From positions 62,001-126,000 of the forward strand of contig JAUIRK010000461.1 in NCBI GenBank assembly GCA_030549495.1: a stretch of DNA of 64,000 nt, given 5' to 3'. The notes under the pieces were generated by a model. It was not told the DNA's origin. It saw only the letters and a list, made by a program, of their open reading frames with translations, and made no database searches. This DNA comes from Nectonema munidae (taxonomy: Eukaryota; Nematomorpha; Nectonematoida; Nectonematidae). Of the stretch, positions 58,134-64,000 are shown one piece after another. The position numbers and the translations under genes were made by a program. Position 1 is the first letter of the stretch; the number at the start of each line of letters is the position of its first letter.

Positions 58134-59054
58134 CTAAGCAAAGGAAACTATTTACTTCTTTGGTGATTTTGAGTTAGTGAAGTATGTCACTGAAGAATCT
58201 TGAAACAAAACTTCATTCACATCCAAAAACAAAGGTGAATACCTATTTATCAAGGTAAGGAGAGAGTAAGGGAAAAAAATAGAGAAGCATGAAGCACTAC
58301 AAAATATTTTGTCAATTAAACAAACAAAATTAACTCAATCATCGGATACAATAGGTAGAAGCCAAATGGTTAGGAAACATTTTACCAGCGCTCGATATAA
58401 CCCTAGGTTCAAGAAAGTTTTCAAGACTTGGGTAAAAAAATAAAATAAATTGTTAAAATTAAACAATATACTAATGACAAGATAGACATAGAAAATCGAT
58501 TGTCTAATAAAATAAATTTTTTAATATCTGATTAAGGATTTAAAACAGTCGTGGTTGAATCCGTCTTAAAATTCATAGATAATAATTATTAATATTAAAT
58601 TTTGTTTATAGAACCAATCAAACATCTTAAAGTCGACAATAAATTTAATTAATCAACATCCTGCTACACGGATTTAATTATTGAAATAGAAGACCAAACT
58701 TATGAGATGGTGCATCTTTAAAGAAAAATGTTTGGTTAATTTGGACAAGTGATAAAGTTGAAATTATATTCAGTACGCGAGAAAAATTATGTTCCTTCAT
58801 TATACCAATGCATAAAGAAGTCTACTTTACCTACCTTATTTATCGTAAATGTGATAGGCAAATATTAAAAATTTTCATGCAATAGGAATAACATTGAAAA
58901 AAGGGAAAAAAATTATCTAAATTATATCCATATAAAATAATTAAAAAAGAAAAAAAGTATTAAATTTAAACAAACTAGAGAAAACCAAGTAACTTTTTAA
59001 AAACTGAAATCAAAATTTAAGGTATAAAAATGTATTTACTATTTTATTTTGTTT
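58134..59054. other. non-coding interval
   Basis: AT-rich. A minus-strand stretch at about 58150-58250 (YSPLFLDVNEVLFQDSS) is open and loosely like the FAN N-terminus, but no workable splice joins it to the exon at 58133. Confidence 0.3.
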
Positions 59055-59185
59055 TCAGTTGTCGGTATAGCATTCAAGGAAAATATTCTTGCGCACAACT
59101 GAACATATGATAGGGATGTCACGACTCGGAATCGAACCTAGGACGGCTGGATCAAGACGACACAATGTTTAGGTATTATAGACAA
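59055..59185 (-). repeat. tRNA-derived SINE, family B
   Basis: Read on the minus strand: CCTAGGTTCGATTCCGAGTC, then GTGACATCCCTATCATATGT, TCAGTTG and a TATACCGACAAC end. It matches the body and end of the 10331 copy. Confidence 0.68.
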
Positions 59186-61250
59186 GATAACTAATGAAGA
59201 CATTTGTACAAGTTATAACACTTTGAGGAAAAGTGTCATACCTTTCCTTTTCCATTGTGCTGAATCGAAAAAGCGCAATAATGAATAATTCTTTTTTATT
59301 TCTTGAAGTAAAGAAAGTTTGGGGGAATAACTCATTGATATTTTTCATTTTAGCTTTTAATTACGGTTTTTTAATAAGGGCGCAGTATGCACCTACATTT
59401 ATTGCAAATACAACACTTGTTTCTAACTGGAATTCAATCACAAGTTGCAAAAAATGTGACTCCCACGCATAATTTTGTATTACTGGTTGAGCAAGATAGA
59501 GACTAGGCGACATAGATGATATGTAAGACATGCACTGAATATCTGCGTAGGAAAGAAGGAAGTTAAAGAGACGGAGACCGTGCATCAGGAATGCTGGGAT
59601 ACAGTCACATTGGTTGATTACCAATCAATAGACAAAGGTTTTCCCCTTAAAATCATATTTCGGATGATAAATATTAAAAAAATAAGGAGATAATTTCACA
59701 AAAAAGTAATCGATTTATTCAAATTATATTTGAAAAAATCAACCTAGCATAAAAACCTGGCCTGATTGAGAAAAATAGATATCATTTTCCGATTAAGGTG
59801 TACAAAATTCTTCTAAATCAGTTCAAAAAACTCGAAAAATTTATTAAATTTTTTTTAAATGCACTGTTATTATTATTAAACGAAAAATAAATTTATGTTA
59901 TTCGGCTTTTTTATACTTTGCTAGGTAATTGTCATTTTGTAATTTATAAACTAAAGATATACTAGACTACTGTTTTTATAGACAACAAAATCAAAGGAAA
60001 AAATGCAAGGTTGATATTATTAAAAATAAACATATTACTAAGACAAATAACTGTTAAGAGTTTAATATAAGATAATTCATTTTAAAATACCTGGTCATTT
60101 CAAAATTCTTTTCCGCATAGCAAATCTTAAAAAAGAAAAGGCTGACTATAATTACATCAGTTAGAATATGAAAATTTTAAATTTTAACGATATTTTCCAC
60201 AAAAAGAAAGTTAAAAGCTTAAATACTAAAAGCAGATTAAAAATAAATAGGTTCTTAAGACTGAGTATTTAAGGATGAAAATCTTAATTTGGAGGAAATT
60301 GAGAAAATATGCTATACGTTATTAATATCCCATCATCCATTAATTAAATGATGAAGCCTTTATATCTCGTTATTGTAAAAATGTAATTCTATAGCCATAT
60401 TCGTAGTAAACAAAAGGTAGAGTTCTCTAACAGTTATTTTTCTTAATTTCAAATAAATAATGGGATATAATGAGATATTTTTTGTGTTTTTATTCGCCAT
60501 TTAGTGACGTAAAAAGGAATTTGAAACAAGAGACAAAAAATTTCTAAAGCACATACCAATAGAAAACATTTTTTCACAGGGGTGACAAAAAATTCGCTCA
60601 TTGGGTTTGAAAAAAGCTGTAGGCCCCTAAGATATCTTTAAAAATGAATTTAAGGAATTAGTTAGGGAGAAGCAGTGAAAAGGGACATGAAAAAAAGAGG
60701 ACCTATGCTTGGAGATGAACAGAATAGAAATGAATGAAGAAACAAAATTAAGTAGTTTGTTCTTTCCATAATTGTAATACCCGCATAGTTTGCTGGAATA
60801 ATAGCCGTAAAACAATATTATTATTATAAGTTACATTTTAAGTTCTAAGGAGGCTCCCTATCAACTTGAGAATGCCCCTCTCCATTTGAAGAACTCCATT
60901 TGAAACCTTCTCTCTATTTTAAGTGTTAAGTATAGAAAATTATATAGTTAAAACTGTTTATCATGTAACTATTTTCAAAGATTTTGCAATAAAATGCCAA
61001 AAATGTATTCTAGTATGTCAAGAAATCAAAAATAATTTGTACAAGCCGTCAAATATAGCCTTATATGGGCATAAGAATATCAGGAATTGTACAATCAATG
61101 TAGACTGTTTTGTATCTTTAAGGGTAATTTCTTCACGAAAGGTAAATCATGATGTAAATCAATTTGATTGACAGAGTATCTTCCTCAGACAGAAATGTCT
61201 GTACTCCACGACAGAAAGCTGAAATGGGGGAGAATTCGGCATTTTAGCCT
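59186..61250. other. non-coding interval
   Basis: No gene recognised. The stretch 59380-59640 is richer in GC and has an open minus-strand frame (HGLRLFNFLLSYADIQCMSY...) without an identifiable family. Confidence 0.35.
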
Positions 61251-61860
61251 GTGAAAAAGAGATAATTAAACAGTCAAACAAATAATACTTGATTTGTTGC
61301 ACATAACTTGGATCAGATCATTGACAAGTTGTTTATAGCAGAATGAATGCTTTCAAGGGTTCCTTGTCTGTTTTCGTGTAATTGTTGGTGAAATACAGCA
61401 TTTAATGCAAACTTTCTCAGAGAGTTCCGTATATCAACTAAATCTTCTTGGAGTAATGAAATGAATTTTGCTGCTTTTCCCTGGTCTGTTTGTTTGTCCT
61501 GTAGCTGTTCTAATACTTTGTGAATTTTTCCAAGAATATTTGAGAACAAATTACTCTAAGAAACAATCTCTGGATCCAGTGCCATCTGCAGATGTTTCAT
61601 TCAAAGGTGTCATCATGCATTCCAGACGCTGTAGAGTATTTTCCCATGAAGTGGCACGATACCACTACTGTATATCACTCAGATATTGCAGTGCCCTCAC
61701 TTGTTCTCTAAGAAACATTTCTCGATATATAGAAAGGAATTTCTCATGAACTACCGAGTTACTAGAAAATATATGGTTTTTCTAGAAACATCGAGAATTC
61801 GTCAGTTTGAAGAACATACTCGGCAACATTTATTAACACTAAGCGCAGCCTATGTCTAAA
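61251..61860 (-). other. unrecognised coding-like stretch
   Basis: On the minus strand a series of helical, charged peptides appears in two frames: VHEKFLSIYREMFLREQVRA (about 61750-61690), then SWENTLQRLECMMTPLNETS, and, after a frame change, FSNILGKIHKVLEQLQDKQT with LQEDLVDIRNSLRKFALNA (61549-61313). Codon composition is unlike the AT-rich flanks. I do not recognise the family. It is probably a fragment of a mobile element or a decayed gene, since at least one stop and one frame change are present. Confidence 0.35.
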
Positions 61861-61862
61861 AC

Positions 61863-61961
61863 AGGGGCGCACATCCTGGGGGCGACCGCCCCCCCCCCCC
61901 CAATGTGTTTTCAGGGGAGGCGAAATTGACCTTCGCCCCCCCCCCCCCCCCCCCCCCCCAA
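61863..61961. repeat. C-rich transposon end (hAT-like) with long C runs
   Basis: CAGGGGCGCACATCCTGG is followed by two long C runs, the second about 21 C. The CAGGGGCG start and subterminal homopolymer resemble the ends of several hAT MITEs in this window. A right end was not found. The C runs may be of uncertain length in the assembly. Confidence 0.45.
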
Positions 61962-62384
61962 TAATTTTATATAAGTAAGAGTTGCTGCTTGTTTATAAAA
62001 CATGTATGATGATCGCATAGAAGGAATGCAAGCTTTCGAATCAATCAAACATCATGCCAAGCTGCTCTGAAATTCCTATCGCATTTTTCCTATCGAACAT
62101 ATTTTACAGACGATGCGTGAGAGCTATATAATAATAATAATCCATTGCTTCAATATGCACACAAGTAAGCGATATTTATCACAGGGTCTCCTCTGTAGTA
62201 TTTGCAAACACATGTTGATGATCCACTAGATTTTCTCATCTTCTGTCACAGTGATTCTATTTCTCTTTCTCTCTCCTCTGTTTTTCTCTTCCGCTTTCTC
62301 TGCTAAAACTCAATCATTCACTCAAGCTCTCTTATTTCATTCACTCTTGTTAAGCTTTCCTATCTCATTCAGCTTTCTTCTCTC

Positions 62385-62581
62385 CAGTAACGTGGCTAGG
62401 CTGGGGCATGAGGGGCCGTGCCCACACTCCTATGTACCGCATGGTGCCCCATGCATCTTATGCGATATCAGTTTTTGAAAATTTCTCCAATGAAAGGGTC
62501 AAGAATGTATAAATAATGTTGCGCAAGTTTTTTGTTTTAAAATTGTGCCCTTCTATCAACTTTTTTTTGACTACACCACTG
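62385..62581. mobile_element. short hAT MITE
   Basis: 197 bp. Left end CAGTAACGTGGCTAGG, right end read inward CAGTGGTGTAGTCAAAA. Flanking 8-mers CTTCTCTC (62377-62384) and CTTCTGTC (62582-62589) differ at one base. No coding capacity. Confidence 0.8.
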
Positions 62582-62589
62582 CTTCTGTC

Positions 62590-63109
62590 TAATTTGCATT
62601 TAGAGTTTAATTAAAATAGTTTTCAATCGTTACAATTTTATATCAATGAATATTGTTAGACTCGCGCTAAGAACTTTTTCAACAAAAGTCACTTAATCTT
62701 TATCACTAACTTTGCTACATTTTGTAACATTTGAAAACTTTAATTTTTTCAAGTCAAGAAATTTTTTTCAATACTTATTTTGGAATGAATATTTTGACTA
62801 TCTATTCAGTTTAAAAGCAAGAATACTCTATTTGCTTAATATTTGAGCAGAGATATTTTTATAATGTTCGATTCGACTAATTCGATATTCACGATTCGAA
62901 GTAACACTGTACATAATCAAATCACTTTTTTAAGAAAATATGTTGATTATTATAATAAAAATATAATATCGAAATAAAATGTTTCAGTTGTTAAAAATGT
63001 ACTTGATCTATTTATGACAGCTGTCAGAATTTTATTTGTAGACAGAAATATTCAAAAAAACGCAATGATTTTCTTTTCTCGTATACTTTGATTTATGTTA
63101 GTTTGGTCC
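62590..63109. other. non-coding interval
   Basis: AT-rich sequence with no coding or repeat signal recognised. Confidence 0.4.
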
Positions 63110-63392
63110 TCGGACATTTCGCCCCATTATTTTCATAAGACAGTTCGCCTCATTATTTTCATAAGACATTTTGTTTCATGGACAATTCGCCCCGTTATTT
63201 TCATGACATTTTGTCTCATGGACAATTCTAAAAAATTAAGAGATAAATTGATTGATTTGAAATAATTTAATAGAGATAAAATAAACAAGAATATAAATTT
63301 TTTTAATAATTTTACACATATAATAAGCAAAGATAGATGATACTAATAGCCTATGAGACAATTTGTCAGGGGGCGAAATGTCTGTCGAACGT
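63110..63392. mobile_element. MITE with CATTTCGCCCC ends and internal tandem repeats
   Basis: Left end CGGACATTTCGCCCC (63111 on) and right end, read inward, CAGACATTTCGCCCCC (63386 back). The left arm has four imperfect units of ATTATTTTCATAAGACA followed by TTTCGCCCC-like blocks. TTGTCTCATGG-type motifs occur near both arms. The target duplication is unclear. Superfamily unknown. Confidence 0.6.
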
Positions 63393-63639
63393 TATTTAAA
63401 TAATTTTTTAATTATAAGGGCTAGCTACTTTAACGTTGGCTTTTGCTGCTTATAAAAAGTTGAAAATATCAAATAAACTCTCATTCTTTATGCCTCCTAT
63501 TATTTTGAAATTATTCTGAGAACAGACGGTTCCATTTTAAAATAGTGAAAATTGCTTTATTAGTTTATTTTGTTTCCTTTCTCTCTTATGTTAATTATGT
63601 AGCAAATTTTTCAATTTTGAGTGGTGCAGTGGATGTATT

Positions 63640-63775
63640 TTCATTGACCAGGCACTGATGTACTGCTTAAGTCAAACTATGAACAAATTTGTATCGATGA
63701 GGAATCGAATCCAGAGGCATCCGTGCTATGTCCATCATCTCAACCAACCTGCCATGCCACCCATAGATAGAGTAT
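63640..63775 (-). repeat. tRNA-derived SINE, possibly a third family
   Basis: Read on the minus strand: GGTGGCATGGCAGGTTGGTT, then GAGATGATGG, a box-B-like CTGGATTCGATTCCTCATCG and a body with GTTCATAGTTTGAC. The head is like family A, but the body is only loosely similar (CATCGATACAAATTTG). Confidence 0.55.
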
Positions 63776-64000
63776 GCTGTAGGGGATACGTCAAATTAGT
63801 TTTCAAAAAACTTAAGTTATGCACTAAAATTTTTTAGTTTTTGTTGAAGCTCTATAACTTTTTCTGATAGACTTTTTTTCCTTAAACGTTATTATAAAAG
63901 GCAAATTATTATTGCAAAATGTTAACAGTTATTTTACTTTTTGTAGCTTATATAATGAAATAATGCGATCTTAATTTTTTGTTTTATTTTTGTTTGCACA

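Noticed and set aside
59361-59624. Minus-strand frame considered as the NSMAF first exon
   Set aside because: RLFNFLLSYADI is faintly like the FAN N-terminus, but there is no donor that joins in phase to the 58133 exon and the rest does not match.
61863-61961. Biological significance of the long C runs
   Set aside because: Homopolymer length is unreliable in assemblies; only the CAGGGGCG end motif was used.

Overview
This is an AT-rich, intron-containing animal nuclear sequence. The evidence is spliced genes with GT-AG introns, several non-LTR retrotransposons, tRNA-derived SINEs, and many cut-and-paste DNA transposons (hAT, pogo/Tigger, piggyBac). The set of transposons and the cluster of 48-57-nt introns fit an invertebrate, perhaps an arthropod, but the species cannot be named from this window.

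Three host genes are recognised by protein family, all on the minus strand. (1) An NSDHL-type 3-beta-hydroxysteroid dehydrogenase (12581-34059) can be assembled from six exons into a complete 337-residue protein; its first intron is 17.75 kb. (2) MFSD1, a lysosomal major-facilitator transporter (35095-36594), lies 1.0 kb upstream of NSDHL as one uninterrupted frame. (3) NSMAF/FAN, a BEACH-WD protein (48025-52017), is assembled from 11 exons that join in phase into 784 residues; its first ~170 residues lie further upstream and were not found with certainty. Weaker host candidates are a small membrane-protein frame at 309-677, a possible terminal exon at 2264-2505 and a possible exon at 58024-58133.

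Layout. 1-6.7 kb: candidate small gene, two hAT elements with perfect 8-bp target duplications, a SINE and a minisatellite. 6.7-12.4 kb: decayed piggyBac, SINEs and a minus-strand LINE. 12.6-34.1 kb: NSDHL. Its intron 1 holds a pogo element carrying a second, unclassified transposon, a piggyBac fragment, an RTE-like LINE fragment, and a longer LINE split by a hAT, a hAT MITE and a near full-length Tigger. 35.1-36.6 kb: MFSD1. 36.9-44.9 kb: two hAT relics, a SINE, a piggyBac MITE abutting a piggyBac element, and a diverged tandem duplication whose second copy is split by a hAT. 48.0-52.0 kb: NSMAF. 53.3-64 kb: a hAT transposase with its own intron, SINEs, MITEs, a possible solo LTR and an unrecognised coding-like stretch.

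The three host genes do not form a pathway: sterol C4 processing at the ER, lysosomal dipeptide export, and membrane-trafficking or TNF-receptor-linked signalling. The most notable features are the layered transposon insertions, whose order can be read, and the element at 17622-19788, whose transposase-like protein I cannot assign to a superfamily.
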